Shown piece after piece: positions 1 to 8,743 of a DNA stretch of 50,047 bases. The number at the start of each line of letters is the position of its first letter. Position 1 is the stretch's first letter. This stretch comes from Beijerinckiaceae bacterium (GTDB lineage: Bacteria; Pseudomonadota; Alphaproteobacteria; Rhizobiales; Beijerinckiaceae): the NCBI GenBank assembly GCA_947478405.1, contig CANJVX010000022.1, positions 1 through 50,047 on the forward strand, written 5' to 3'. The notes under the pieces are model-generated. The model searched no databases, was not told the DNA's origin, and was given only the letters and a program-made list of their open reading frames with translations. The position numbers were made by a program, and so were the translations under genes.

Positions 1-2
1 AG

Positions 3-1397
3 CTTTATCAATCCAATTGGTCGGGGCGTGTAGAGACAGGCCTTTTGGGCGATGATAAATACCGTATCAAAGTCTCTGCAGATGGTGTGGCTTGGAAAGA
101 TGCGCTGTCGATTGACCCGAGCACGGGGCGTGTGAGTTTTCCCAATGGCCTTGCTGATCTCACACCCGTTGACCCAAAGGCGCAGGTGACGAGCAAGGGC
201 AATGCGTTTTTATTTGCGCCTTATACGGTGGCGGAAGGTGGCACGGGTGATGTGCGCTTCACGCTCAATCGCGCGCAGGGGACGAATGTTGTCTCGCAGC
301 TGTATCAATCCAATTGGTCGGGGCGTGCTGAAACCGGGCTGATGGCGGATGATCGGTTCCGCATCAAAGTGTCGGCAGATGGGGCAGCTTGGAGAGATGC
401 CCTTTATGCCGATCCAGCCACAGGGCGGGTGTTCTTTCCCAACGGGGCGAGCGATCTCATTGCCTCTGTGGCCGTCACCAGCGGGACGCCTGCGGCTTAT
501 TTTCTAAGCGCGCCGATGCGGGGGCCTTTGCCGGATGGTGCGCTGTTTTGGATGGTGCCGCATGCGCCCAATGCCACAGCGCTGAATGTCGATCCGACTT
601 TGCAGATTGACCAGGTTGATGGGGCACCGCTTCCCTTGAAGGCTTTTGATGGCTCCACTTTGCCGCAAGGTTGTCTGGAAACTGGAAAGGCAATTGCTGT
701 TCGTAAAAGCGGCGGGGTTTATTTTGCGCAGGTTGCGCGCGCCATTCCTGCTTTGCTTAATCTTGTGGAAGATGGCGGTCGTTTTGCGGGCAATCCGGAG
801 CCGTCCGCCTGGGCGGTTGCGACTTATGCCGATGTGACGTGGATCACCAATCTCAACGGAGCTGTGCGCGCCAATTATGGTGTTGCGCGGCCAAGCACGA
901 CGCTGAACACGAATATTGCCGATCTGTTGAATAAAATGAGGCCCGTGTCCGCGCAGGCTTCGGGCTCCGAATTTTTTGTGCAGCAGGTGGCCGCAGGAAT
1001 TGGCGTGACCTTGCCGGTGACGGTGCAATCCACACTTTACTATCCAGTCCTGTCGAGTGTGCGCAGTGTCGGGCGGGCCATTACGGCGGGTGCTTATTTT
1101 CGTGTTCTTTCTGGCAATGTGGTGCTGGCCAGTAGCGAGATTGTTCCGCGACTGCTGATTGATGGGGTGGCACATAATATGGCCACCGATACGCCCACGC
1201 GTATTTTCAATGCAGCGTCCGGCTGGAAGCACATGCAAATGTGGCTGACGCCTGCCAATGGATCGACAATATCGCTTTGGCCGTTCCGCGCGACACCGGG
1301 CGCGGTGTTTCTCTTTGCTCTGCCCAGCATTGTGCAAGGGCTTGAGACGATCCCTTGGGATATCGGGCCAATCCCCTCTTATCGTCAGTGGAGGTGA
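3..1397 (+). CDS. Phage tail-fibre-like protein, N-terminus cut by window edge
   Basis: The reading frame is open from the left edge, so the true start lies outside the window; 464 residues are visible. Two copies of a block of about 53 residues are seen, starting LYQSNWSGR at nt 3 and nt 300 (period 297 nt, 99 residues), identical at about 40 of 53 positions. This block resembles the repeated modules in tail and host-recognition proteins of rhizobial prophages. After it, from about nt 465 to 740, comes a segment of the kind seen in many tail fibres (LFWMVPHAPNATALNVD, then ETGKAIAVRKSGGVYFAQV), followed by a C-terminal part with no motif I recognise. The stop lies 2 nt before the muramidase start, so the two are probably co-transcribed. 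A role in a tail tip or fibre is inferred from composition and context. An adhesin of other origin cannot be excluded. Confidence 0.7.
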   Translation, partial: LYQSNWSGRVETGLLGDDKYRIKVSADGVAWKDALSIDPSTGRVSFPNGLADLTPVDPKAQVTSKGNAFLFAPYTVAEGGTGDVRFTLNRAQGTNVVSQLYQSNWSGRAETGLMADDRFRIKVSADGAAWRDALYADPATGRVFFPNGASDLIASVAVTSGTPAAYFLSAPMRGPLPDGALFWMVPHAPNATALNVDPTLQIDQVDGAPLPLKAFDGSTLPQGCLETGKAIAVRKSGGVYFAQVARAIPALLNLVEDGGRFAGNPEPSAWAVATYADVTWITNLNGAVRANYGVARPSTTLNTNIADLLNKMRPVSAQASGSEFFVQQVAAGIGVTLPVTVQSTLYYPVLSSVRSVGRAITAGAYFRVLSGNVVLASSEIVPRLLIDGVAHNMATDTPTRIFNAASGWKHMQMWLTPANGSTISLWPFRATPGAVFLFALPSIVQGLETIPWDIGPIPSYRQWR

Positions 1398-1399
1398 AT

Positions 1400-2254
1400 A
1401 TGGCGGCGCGCAATTTCTCCATCTGTCTGGCTGCCATCCTTTCTGAAGAAGGCGGATTTGCCGATAATCCGGGTGATCCGGGTGGTGCGACCAATATGGG
1501 CATCACGCGGGCGACATTGGCCACTTGGCGTGGACAGGCTGTATCGCGCGAAGATGTGATGATGCTGGAGCGACCAGAGCTCGAGCGCATTTATCGCGAA
1601 AAATTCTGGGCCGCGATTAGCGCTGATGATGTGTCGGATGGGCTCGATCTTGCGCTGTTTGATGATGCGGTCAATTCAGGGCCGCGTCAGGCGATCCGGG
1701 ATCTGCAGCGCGCCTTGCAGGTCACCGAAGATGGCCTGTGCGGGCCGGTAACGCGCGCCGCCATGGAGGCGTGTGCGCCTGCCGATTTGATTGTGGCGCT
1801 GGGAGCCGCGCGCTTGGCGCGGCTGAAAGGCCTGTCGCATTTCTCGCTGTTTGGCCGGGGGTGGGCGCGGCGCATCCAGCGCATTGAGCGGCAGGCCAAG
1901 GCGCTTGCCAAAGAGCTTGCCAAAGAGCTTGCCAAAGTTTCGCGGGGCAGGGGCCCGGCGCCGCAGGTGGCCCGGGGGGCCACTACACACAAGGAGACTG
2001 CACATATGGCAGAGAGCAATAATCCTACGAATGACACCAAGCCCTTCTGGGCCTCGCAGACCATCTGGTCATCCATTGCTGTAATCGGTTCATCCGTCAC
2101 CGGCGCGCTGCTGGCCTGGAAGGGCAACGATATTGCAGGCTTTGGTGCCGCGCTGACCGCGCTTCTGGGGGCGTCAATGCCATTGTCGGGCGCGTACGGG
2201 CGACGTCGGCTATCTCCTGAGCGTGGATTTGCGGTCGGCGCGCCACGGCGTTAG
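1400..2254 (+). CDS. GH108 family muramidase, frame fused to holin-like tail
   Basis: The start at 1400 has a good ribosome site (GGAGGTG just upstream); 284 residues. Residues 1-175 show the glycosyl hydrolase 108 pattern: EEGGF with the presumed catalytic Glu17, then DPGG at 26-29 and GIT at 34-36. A peptidoglycan-binding-3-like segment follows (DAVNSGPRQAIRDLQRALQ, about 95-113). The family cleaves the glycan of peptidoglycan and serves as phage endolysin. Around residues 180-195 there is a short repeat, KALAKELAKELAKV. From residue 203 the same frame continues into a membrane segment that looks like a separate holin with its own ribosome site. The last residues, after the GGGGG run at 2167-2171, do not look like a natural holin end. 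The fused product may therefore result from indels in a decaying prophage. The enzyme call is firm; the C-terminal 80 residues are doubtful. Confidence 0.75.
   Translation: MAARNFSICLAAILSEEGGFADNPGDPGGATNMGITRATLATWRGQAVSREDVMMLERPELERIYREKFWAAISADDVSDGLDLALFDDAVNSGPRQAIRDLQRALQVTEDGLCGPVTRAAMEACAPADLIVALGAARLARLKGLSHFSLFGRGWARRIQRIERQAKALAKELAKELAKVSRGRGPAPQVARGATTHKETAHMAESNNPTNDTKPFWASQTIWSSIAVIGSSVTGALLAWKGNDIAGFGAALTALLGASMPLSGAYGRRRLSPERGFAVGAPRR
2006..2220 (+). pseudogene. Holin-like gene with a probable 1-nt frameshift
   Basis: An ATG at 2006 has AAGGAG at 1991-1996, correct spacing for an independent start, in frame with the upstream muramidase. It encodes MAESNNPTNDTKPFWASQTI, then one or two hydrophobic segments (SIAVIGSSVTGALLAW and IAGFGAALTALLGA). 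After the G5 run at 2167-2171 the current frame gives ASMPLSGAYGRRR. In the next frame the sequence reads VNAIVGRVRATSAIS followed by TGA at 2218-2220, which matches the usual GR.RA ending of small phage holins. One extra G in the run would restore a 71-residue holin. A sequencing or assembly slip in the homopolymer is as likely as a real mutation. Confidence 0.6.
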
Positions 2255-2256
2255 AG

Positions 2257-2625
2257 GTGTTCATCTCGGGTTCACCAGAGCTGTGGCAGATTTGGATGAT
2301 GGGAACGATGCTAGCAATGGTGGCTATGACAGTCACACTCGCGACACCTGCCGCGGCGCAGGCCGAGCGGGTGCGCGCCTGCCTGTCGCCATCCGAGACG
2401 CGCGAGAGTGTTGTGACGTATCAGTTGCGCGAGCCCTTGAGTCTTTTGCGCGATGCCGCGCGCGATACACGCGCCGACCCGCTCAATTCGCGTCTGTGCC
2501 GGTGGAACGAGCAATATGTCTACGAGATGTCGCTTTTGCGCCGCGACGGGCGTGTCTTGCGTATTTTTATTGATGCGAAATCGGGCGACAGGTTGCCGCC
2601 GCGCGATTCCGGTCAGGGGCGCTAA
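2257..2625 (+). CDS. Small exported PepSY-like protein upstream of a two-component pair
   Basis: 122 residues from a GTG at 2257; an ATG at 2296 is an alternative that starts directly at the hydrophobic core. Neither has a strong ribosome site. A signal peptide is visible (MLAMVAMTVTLATPAAAQA, likely cleavage after AQA), so the mature protein is periplasmic. The C-terminal half ends in GRVLRIFIDAKSGDRL, the typical strand pattern of PepSY domains. Two cysteines (RACL, RLCRW) could form a disulfide. The stop is 3 nt before the response regulator start, so it is probably translated with it. In rhizobia a small periplasmic protein, FeuN, is encoded next to FeuPQ and restrains the kinase. A similar role here is an inference from position and topology, not from recognisable sequence identity. 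Confidence 0.65.
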   Translation: MFISGSPELWQIWMMGTMLAMVAMTVTLATPAAAQAERVRACLSPSETRESVVTYQLREPLSLLRDAARDTRADPLNSRLCRWNEQYVYEMSLLRRDGRVLRIFIDAKSGDRLPPRDSGQGR

Positions 2626-2628
2626 GAG

Positions 2629-3306
2629 ATGCGACTGCTGGTTGTAGAAGATGACAAGGATATCAATCGTCAGCTGGTGAATGCGCTGGAACAGGCCGGC
2701 TATGCTGTCGATCATGCGCATGATGGCGAAGAGGGCTGGTTCCTCGGTGATACTGAACCCTATGATGCCGTTGTTCTTGATATTGGCCTGCCGAAAAAGG
2801 ACGGGCTCACGGTGCTCGAAGAGTGGCGTAGCGCGGGTCGTACGATGCCCGTGCTAATTCTCACCGCGCGCGACCGCTGGAGCGACAAGGTGCAGGGCTT
2901 TGATGCCGGCGCAGACGATTATGTCGCCAAGCCGTTTCATATGGAGGAAGTGCTGGCGCGCGTGCGCGCATTGTTGCGTCGCGCAACGGGGCATTCCACC
3001 AATGAATTGACCTGCGGTCCTGTGCGTCTTGATACGAAATCGGGCCGTGTGGTTGTTGGGGCCCAGGCGGTGAAGCTCACCTCGCATGAATATCGCTTGC
3101 TCGCTTACATGATGCATCACATGGGGCGTGTCGTGTCGCGCACGGAATTGGTCGAGCATTTGTACGATCAGGATTTTGACCGGGATTCCAACACAGTCGA
3201 AGTTTTTGTCGGTCGATTACGCAAGAAGCTCGGTGTCGATGTGATCGAGACTGTGCGGGGCCTTGGCTATCGGCTTGATCCGGCGGCCGAAGGCTTGTCG
3301 AAATGA
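2629..3306 (+). CDS. feuP: OmpR/PhoB-family response regulator, FeuP-like
   Basis: 225 residues. The receiver domain (1-115) has the acidic pocket EDD at 7-9, phosphoacceptor Asp51 (VVLDIGLP), Thr79 and Lys101 (AKPFH). The winged-helix DNA-binding domain (about 125-220) has the usual LTSHEYRLLAYMMHH and the NTVEVFVGRLRKKL recognition region. It is a transcription factor activated by phosphorylation by the kinase encoded next. The kinase ATG overlaps its stop (ATGA at 3303-3306), so the two are translationally coupled. The FeuP assignment rests on overall look (RR directly paired with a FeuQ/PhoQ-type kinase, near cyc genes) and should be read as FeuP/PhoP-type. Confidence 0.85.
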   Translation: MRLLVVEDDKDINRQLVNALEQAGYAVDHAHDGEEGWFLGDTEPYDAVVLDIGLPKKDGLTVLEEWRSAGRTMPVLILTARDRWSDKVQGFDAGADDYVAKPFHMEEVLARVRALLRRATGHSTNELTCGPVRLDTKSGRVVVGAQAVKLTSHEYRLLAYMMHHMGRVVSRTELVEHLYDQDFDRDSNTVEVFVGRLRKKLGVDVIETVRGLGYRLDPAAEGLSK

Positions 3307-4685
3307 CAGCGCGCGCGCCGCGCTCACTGGCGCAACGGCTGTTTGCCTCGGCCGCGCTGTGGAGCCTCAGCATTCTGCTGGTGGCTGGGCTCATTCTTTC
3401 GGCCATTTATCGTCGTTCAGCGGAAAATGCTTTCGACGAGCGGCTGGGCGTTTATCTGCGTGCCATCGTTGCTGATGTGGCGACACCGGGCGAGGATACG
3501 CGAACCGAGCCTGGACAATTGGGCGATCCTCAATTCGAATTGTCGCTCTCTGGCTGGTATTGGCAGATCACGCCTCTGTCGCAGCAGACTAAGAAAGTGA
3601 AAGCCTCGCGCTCTTTGTTTGCCAGCCGCTTGCCCCTTCTGGCCGATCAGGGTGTGAAAGCGGAGCTGGGTGAATATCGGCGCGGTTATGCGCAAGGCCC
3701 CGATGGGCGCTCGGTGCGCCTGATCGAGCGTGTGATCGAGACGGATGAGGAAGGTAAGTTTCTCATTCAGGTGGCGGCTGCCATCAATCAGCTGGAAAGT
3801 GATATTCGTCGCTTTGAATATTCGCTGGCTGCGACGTTCCTTCTGCTCGCCTTGGCGCTTGTGGGCTCTACCGTGGCGCAAGTGCGCTTTGGCCTGTCGC
3901 CCTTGCGTCGTTTGCAGGGTGAGGTCTCAGCCATTCGTCGCGGCGAGGGCGACCGGATCGAAGGCGAGTTTCCGCCTGATCTCGCGCCTTTGGCGGGCGA
4001 ACTCAATCTGCTCATTTCCTCCAATCGCGAAATCGTGGAGCGCGCACGCACGCAGGTGGGCAATCTGGCCCATGCGTTGAAAACGCCACTCAGCGTCATT
4101 GCCAATGAAGCGCAGTCTGAACAATCGCCGCTCGCGGACAAAGTCAGCGAACAGGCGCAGGTGATGCGCGATCAGGTGAATTATTATCTCGACAAGGCGC
4201 GCGCTGCCGCCCGCTCCAATATGGTGGGCGCCACAACAGAAGTTGTGCCCGCGATTGAGGGGCTGGTGCGCACTTTCCAGAAGATACATCGCGACGGTGT
4301 GCCCGAGTTTGAGATGGACCTCACTTGCGCACCGCGCTTTCGGGGGGAGGAGCAGGATTTTCAGGAGATGCTGGGCAATCTGCTCGACAATGCCGGCAAA
4401 TGGGCCGCGGCTCGCGTGCTTGTGACCCTGCACCAGGAGCCGGGTTTCGTGGGCGGCGGGCAGGACTTTCTGGTCCTTAGTGTGGATGATGACGGGCCGG
4501 GCCTGCCACCCGATCTGCGTGAACAGGCAGTGAAACGGGGCCGCAGGCTAGACGAAACCAAGCCCGGTTCGGGCCTGGGATTGTCCATTGTCGCTGATCT
4601 GGCAGCCGTTTATGCTGGGGAATTTACATTAGAAGATGGTATTTTGGGGGGCTTGCGGGCCCGCCTGCGGCTGCCGGCCGCCTGA
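3303..4685 (+). CDS. feuQ: Two-component sensor histidine kinase, FeuQ/PhoQ-like
   Basis: 460 residues. Membrane segments lie at about 19-38 and 174-194 and bracket a periplasmic sensor loop of about 135 residues. A HAMP-like linker follows (RFGLSPLRRLQGEVSAIRRG). The phosphoacceptor is His257 in NLAHALKTPLSVI. The ATPase domain has the N box (EMLGNLLDNAGKWA), G1 box (DDDGPGLP) and G2 box (GSGLGLSI). It is predicted to sit in the inner membrane, sense a periplasmic signal and phosphorylate the regulator encoded just upstream, with which it overlaps by 4 nt. The periplasmic loop could be the partner of the small exported protein at the head of this cluster. Confidence 0.85.
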   Translation: MTARAPRSLAQRLFASAALWSLSILLVAGLILSAIYRRSAENAFDERLGVYLRAIVADVATPGEDTRTEPGQLGDPQFELSLSGWYWQITPLSQQTKKVKASRSLFASRLPLLADQGVKAELGEYRRGYAQGPDGRSVRLIERVIETDEEGKFLIQVAAAINQLESDIRRFEYSLAATFLLLALALVGSTVAQVRFGLSPLRRLQGEVSAIRRGEGDRIEGEFPPDLAPLAGELNLLISSNREIVERARTQVGNLAHALKTPLSVIANEAQSEQSPLADKVSEQAQVMRDQVNYYLDKARAAARSNMVGATTEVVPAIEGLVRTFQKIHRDGVPEFEMDLTCAPRFRGEEQDFQEMLGNLLDNAGKWAAARVLVTLHQEPGFVGGGQDFLVLSVDDDGPGLPPDLREQAVKRGRRLDETKPGSGLGLSIVADLAAVYAGEFTLEDGILGGLRARLRLPAA

Positions 4686-4749
4686 AAATGCCGTGACCGC
4701 GACTTTATTGGCCTTTGCCCGAAAGCCTCCAAAGCGGTAAGATCAGAGA

Positions 4750-5826
4750 ATGATCTGGGCTTCTTTTGCCTTCATGACGGGGGCCGTCGTTTTGGCCGTG
4801 CTCTGGCCGCTGGGCCGCGCGCGTGCATCGTCCGTGCGCGCGCCTGACGTTGCCTTCTATCATTCCCAGCTCGAAGAGATTCAGCGCGATCTTTCGCTGG
4901 GTCTGCTCACGCCCGAAGATGCAGAGGCCGCGAAGACGGAAGCGGGGCGTCGCCTGCTGCAAAATGCTGATGGCGGGGAAACCAAGTCTGGCTCGCGCAC
5001 GGCGGTGCGCCTGGCTGCCGTTTTTGCACTTGTGGTCATTCCGGCGTTCTCTCTCTCGCTTTATTCCCGCATCGGCAGTCCCGACGCTCCCGACCTGCCG
5101 CTACAAGCGCGCGCGGCCGAGCGCGAGGGCAATGCCGAACTCATGTCGGCCATTGGCAAAATAGAACAGCATCTGGCGGCCAATCCGGATGATGGACGCG
5201 GCTGGGAAATTATTGGCCCCGTCTATATGAAGCTTGGCCGCTATGAAGAGGCAGCGCGTGCTTTTGCCAATGCGAGCCGTGTGCTCGGCGATAGCGCTGA
5301 GCGGCTGGTCGCGCAGGGCGAGTCGCTGGTTTATGCCGCGCAAGAGCGCGTCACGCCGGAAGCTGCGGAGCTGTTTGAAAAAGCGCTGGAGCTGCGAGAA
5401 GGCAATCCGGTGGCTTACTTCTATCTGGCGCTCGCCCGCGAACAGATGGGCGACCGCGATGGTGCGCTGGATGCTTTCAGCAATCTTGCGCGTGGCACGC
5501 CGCCCGATGCGCCCTGGCAAGCGGCCGTGCGCGCGCGCATTGTCGCGCTCGGCGGCCGCATCGAGGCCATCGAGTCTGTGCAGAATGCCATTCCCTCTGA
5601 ACAGCAGGCAATGATCCGCGCCATGGTTGATCAGCTGGCCGGCAAGCTTGAGCAGAACGGCCAGGATGCCGAAGGCTGGGCCCGGCTCATTCGCTCTTAC
5701 ACTGTCTTGCGCGCACAGGATCTGGCGAAAGCCGCTCTGGGCAAGGCGCGCGCGGCGCTGGCCAAAGATGCTGATGGTCTCAAGCGCATCAATACGCTGG
5801 CTGATGAACTTGGATTGAAAGGCTGA
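4750..5826 (+). CDS. ccmI: Cytochrome c maturation protein CcmI (CycH)
   Basis: 358 residues. It starts with a membrane segment ([16 protein letters not shown]), then the typical CcmI cytoplasmic stretch [20 protein letters not shown] (about 36-55), a second membrane segment near 80-98, and a periplasmic TPR region ([20 protein letters not shown], then [20 protein letters not shown]). CcmI holds apocytochrome c and hands it to the CcmF/CcmH haem ligation complex. It is first in ccmI-ccmE-ccmF-ccmH, with 2 nt to ccmE. The length and two-membrane-segment layout fit the alphaproteobacterial form. Confidence 0.92.
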   Translation: MIWASFAFMTGAVVLAVLWPLGRARASSVRAPDVAFYHSQLEEIQRDLSLGLLTPEDAEAAKTEAGRRLLQNADGGETKSGSRTAVRLAAVFALVVIPAFSLSLYSRIGSPDAPDLPLQARAAEREGNAELMSAIGKIEQHLAANPDDGRGWEIIGPVYMKLGRYEEAARAFANASRVLGDSAERLVAQGESLVYAAQERVTPEAAELFEKALELREGNPVAYFYLALAREQMGDRDGALDAFSNLARGTPPDAPWQAAVRARIVALGGRIEAIESVQNAIPSEQQAMIRAMVDQLAGKLEQNGQDAEGWARLIRSYTVLRAQDLAKAALGKARAALAKDADGLKRINTLADELGLKG

Positions 5827-5828
5827 TC

Positions 5829-6281
5829 ATGACCCGCAAGGGCCGCCGTCTCACCCTCATTGCCGCCGCCCTTGCCGTCATTGGTGTGGCGATTGGTCTT
5901 GCGTTGTTTGCTTTCCGCGATGGTGTCGTCTTCTTTGTGACGCCAACCGAACTCGCCGCCAAGACAGCGGAGCTGCGCCCCAATGCGCGCATGCGCATTG
6001 GCGGGCTTGTGCTGCCAGGCTCCGTACAAAAGGCGGATGAACGCCATGTCTCTTTCGCCATCACCGACAACCAGACCGAGGTGAAAGTGACTTATACCGG
6101 CCTGCTGCCCGATCTCTTTCGCGAGGGGCAGGGGGTTGTGGCTGAAGGGCAGCTGATCAATGGCGTGTTCCGCGCTGACAGCGTGCTCGCCAAACATGAT
6201 GAAAAATATATGCCGCGTGAAGTCGCTGATTCCCTGAAGCAACAGGGTGTCTGGAACGATGGCAGCGGTAAAAAGCCATGA
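5829..6281 (+). CDS. ccmE: Haem chaperone CcmE (CycJ)
   Basis: 150 residues, usual for the family. A short basic start (MTRKGRRL) precedes one membrane anchor (about 9-29), then the periplasmic OB-fold domain. The haem-binding histidine is His123 in [10 protein letters not shown], with the haem-contacting Tyr127 following. CcmE carries haem covalently in the periplasm and passes it to CcmF. The start is 2 nt after ccmI stops, and ccmF starts 10 nt after it ends. Confidence 0.95.
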   Translation: MTRKGRRLTLIAAALAVIGVAIGLALFAFRDGVVFFVTPTELAAKTAELRPNARMRIGGLVLPGSVQKADERHVSFAITDNQTEVKVTYTGLLPDLFREGQGVVAEGQLINGVFRADSVLAKHDEKYMPREVADSLKQQGVWNDGSGKKP

Positions 6282-6291
6282 GGAACATGCT

Positions 6292-8265
6292 GTGATCGTC
6301 GAGACCGGACATTACGCACTTGTTTTGGCTCTGGCCCTTGCCATTGTGCAGGGCCTCGCACCGCTGGTCGGCGCGATCCGTCGCGATGGGGAACTCATGG
6401 CGATGGCGCAGCCCGCCGCCGTGATGCAATTTCTGCTGGTGGCTTTCTCCTTCGGCGCGTTGACATATTCTTATGTGACGTCGGATTTTTCCGTCACCAA
6501 TGTTTTTGAAAATTCCCACTCGTTGAAGCCGCTGATTTATAAAATCTCCGGCGTCTGGGGCAATCACGAAGGGTCGATGCTTTTGTGGGTGCTGATTTTG
6601 GCAGCTTTTGGCGCAACCGTGGCGCTCTTCTCGCGCGGCATGCCCGATGATCTGCGCGCATTGGTGCTGGCCGTGCAGAGCTGGATTGCAGCGGCCTTCC
6701 TTCTCTTTGTGCTGCTCACCTCCAATCCGTTCGCGCGACTGGATCCAGCGCCGATCGATGGGCGCGATCTCAATCCGCTGTTGCAGGATCCGGGTCTGGC
6801 CATTCATCCACCGCTTCTCTACATCGGTTATGTCGGCTTCTCGATCACCTTCTCTTTTGCTTTGGCCGCGCTGATTTCTGGGCGCATTGATGCAGCGTGG
6901 GCGCGCTATATTCGGCCCTGGACCCTGGGTGCATGGGTGTTTCTGACGCTTGGCATCGCGATGGGCTCTTATTGGGCCTATTACACGTTGGGCTGGGGCG
7001 GCTTCTGGTTCTGGGATCCTGTGGAAAATGCCTCGCTTCTGCCCTGGCTGGCGGGCACCGCGCTTTTGCACAGCGCCGCGGTGATGGAAAAGCGTGATGC
7101 GCTGAAAATCTGGACGATTTTTCTCGCGATTCTCGCTTTCTCTTTGTCGCTGCTGGGCACATTCCTTGTGCGCTCGGGTGTGCTGACCTCCGTTCATTCT
7201 TTTGCCAGCGATCCGCAACGTGGCATCTTCATTCTCGCCATTCTTGTTTTCTTCATTGGCGGCTCTCTTGCCCTGTTTGCATTTCGCGCTTCGGCGCTGA
7301 AACCGGGCGGCATTTTTGCGCCCGTGTCGCGCGAAGGCGCGCTGGTGCTCAACAATCTTCTGCTGACGACAAGTTGCGCAACTGTTTTCATCGGCACGCT
7401 TTATCCGCTGGCGCTGGAAGCTGTGACGGGCGAGAAAATTTCCGTCGGCGCGCCTTTCTTCAACCTCACTTTCGGGCCGCTCTTCATTCCGATTCTTTTG
7501 GCCATGCCTATTGGCCAGATGCTTGCCTGGAAGCGCGGTGATCTGTTGGGCGCGGCGCAGAGGCTTGTGCTTGCCACGGCGCTCGGCGTCGTCGGCACGC
7601 TGGTGCTCTATGCGCTACGTGGTGGCGATGTTGTGCCGGCTGTTCTCGCGGGCTTGGCGATTTATCTGACCATCGGCTCTTTTGTTGAAATTGCCGGACG
7701 TTTGAGCGGCGCGCCCTCAGCTTCAGCTGTGTTGGCGCGCGCACTTGGTTTGCCGCGGTCGGCTTGGGGCGCGGCCTTTGCGCATGCGGGTGTCGGACTG
7801 ACTTTGTTTGGATTGGCAGCAACCGGCTGGGGGGTCGAGCGCATTGTCTCGGTCAAGCCCGGCGAGGCTGTTTCGGCTGGGCCTTATGAAGTGGTCATCA
7901 TGTCCATCGCTCCACGCGAAGGGCCCAATTACAATGAGCTTGTCGCACATACGCAGATCCGCGAAGGCGGCCGGGTAATTGCTGAAATAGATCCCTCGCG
8001 GCGCTCCTTCACAACACGCACCATGGTGCGCACAGAAGCTGGCATTGTCACGTTGGGCCTGGGCCAAGTTTATATGAACATTGCCGATGTGCGCGTGGAT
8101 GGTGCGATTGATCTGCGCCTTTATTGGAAGCCCTATGTGGCACTTATCTGGATCGGGGCCCTCGTGATGGCCCTGGGTGGACTTCTTTCCATGTCGGACC
8201 GGCGGTTGCGCATCGGCATTGCCAAGCGCGCTGCGGCGCATGTCCAGACGGCGGCAGCGGAGTGA
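6292..8265 (+). CDS. ccmF: Cytochrome c haem lyase subunit CcmF (CycK)
   Basis: 657 residues, many membrane segments. I chose the GTG at 6292 (MIVETGHYALVLALALA): it has GAGGA at 6280-6284 at proper spacing and follows the ccmE stop, while longer in-frame starts lie inside ccmE. The tryptophan-rich WWD haem-handling motif is clear (YTLGWGGFWFWDPVENAS, around residue 235-245), with conserved periplasmic histidines such as the one in ENSHSLKPLIYK. CcmF accepts haem from CcmE and ligates it to CxxCH motifs of apocytochromes, together with CcmH and CcmI. Confidence 0.93.
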   Translation: MIVETGHYALVLALALAIVQGLAPLVGAIRRDGELMAMAQPAAVMQFLLVAFSFGALTYSYVTSDFSVTNVFENSHSLKPLIYKISGVWGNHEGSMLLWVLILAAFGATVALFSRGMPDDLRALVLAVQSWIAAAFLLFVLLTSNPFARLDPAPIDGRDLNPLLQDPGLAIHPPLLYIGYVGFSITFSFALAALISGRIDAAWARYIRPWTLGAWVFLTLGIAMGSYWAYYTLGWGGFWFWDPVENASLLPWLAGTALLHSAAVMEKRDALKIWTIFLAILAFSLSLLGTFLVRSGVLTSVHSFASDPQRGIFILAILVFFIGGSLALFAFRASALKPGGIFAPVSREGALVLNNLLLTTSCATVFIGTLYPLALEAVTGEKISVGAPFFNLTFGPLFIPILLAMPIGQMLAWKRGDLLGAAQRLVLATALGVVGTLVLYALRGGDVVPAVLAGLAIYLTIGSFVEIAGRLSGAPSASAVLARALGLPRSAWGAAFAHAGVGLTLFGLAATGWGVERIVSVKPGEAVSAGPYEVVIMSIAPREGPNYNELVAHTQIREGGRVIAEIDPSRRSFTTRTMVRTEAGIVTLGLGQVYMNIADVRVDGAIDLRLYWKPYVALIWIGALVMALGGLLSMSDRRLRIGIAKRAAAHVQTAAAE

Positions 8266-8266
8266 A

Positions 8267-8743
8267 ATGATGCGTTTCATCCTCGCGCTGTGCCTCAATC
8301 TTCTGCCTTCACTTTGCTTTGCTGTGCAGCCGGGCGAGATGTTGGCAGACCCGAAACTAGAGACCCGCGCGCGCGAGATTTCGGCAGAACTGCGTTGCCT
8401 TGTCTGTCAGAACCAATCAATCGATGATTCTGATGCAGGCCTTGCGCGCGACCTTCGGCTGCTCGTGCGCGAGCGCTTGCGCGCTGGTGATGATGATCAT
8501 CAGGTGCGTGACTTTCTTGTCCAGCGCTATGGCGATTTTATTTTGCTCAAGCCGCCGTTCAAGACTGGGACGTTTCTGCTCTGGCTCTTGCCTTTTGGTG
8601 TTTTGCTCGCGGGTGCTGGCGCATTGGTGGCTTTTGCGCGCAGCCGGCATATTCAGACGGCGCCGGCCACGGGCCTTTCGGAAGCCGAACAGGCGCGGCT
8701 CAAGGCTCTTCTGGAGACCGAGGGCACCAAACCATCTCTCTAA
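8267..8743 (+). CDS. ccmH: Cytochrome c maturation protein CcmH (CycL)
   Basis: 158 residues from ATG 8267 (a second ATG follows at 8270). It has a signal peptide (MMRFILALCLNLLPSLCFA), then the redox motif LRCLVCQNQ with Cys44 and Cys47, a helical segment, and a C-terminal membrane anchor (about 101-123, FLLWLLPFGVLLAGAGALVA). CcmH reduces the CxxCH cysteines of apocytochrome c before haem attachment. It starts one base after the ccmF stop and is the last gene of the ccm set here. Confidence 0.93.
   Translation: MMRFILALCLNLLPSLCFAVQPGEMLADPKLETRAREISAELRCLVCQNQSIDDSDAGLARDLRLLVRERLRAGDDDHQVRDFLVQRYGDFILLKPPFKTGTFLLWLLPFGVLLAGAGALVAFARSRHIQTAPATGLSEAEQARLKALLETEGTKPSL

Noticed and set aside
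504-1337. Minus-strand frame of 277 codons in the tail gene
   Set aside because: It is antisense to a repeat-containing phage protein and has shadow composition with no motif.
6157-7218. Long minus-strand frame of 353 codons
   Set aside because: It lies antisense to ccmE and ccmF, is rich in Arg/His/Gln and has no domain; it is a GC-codon shadow.
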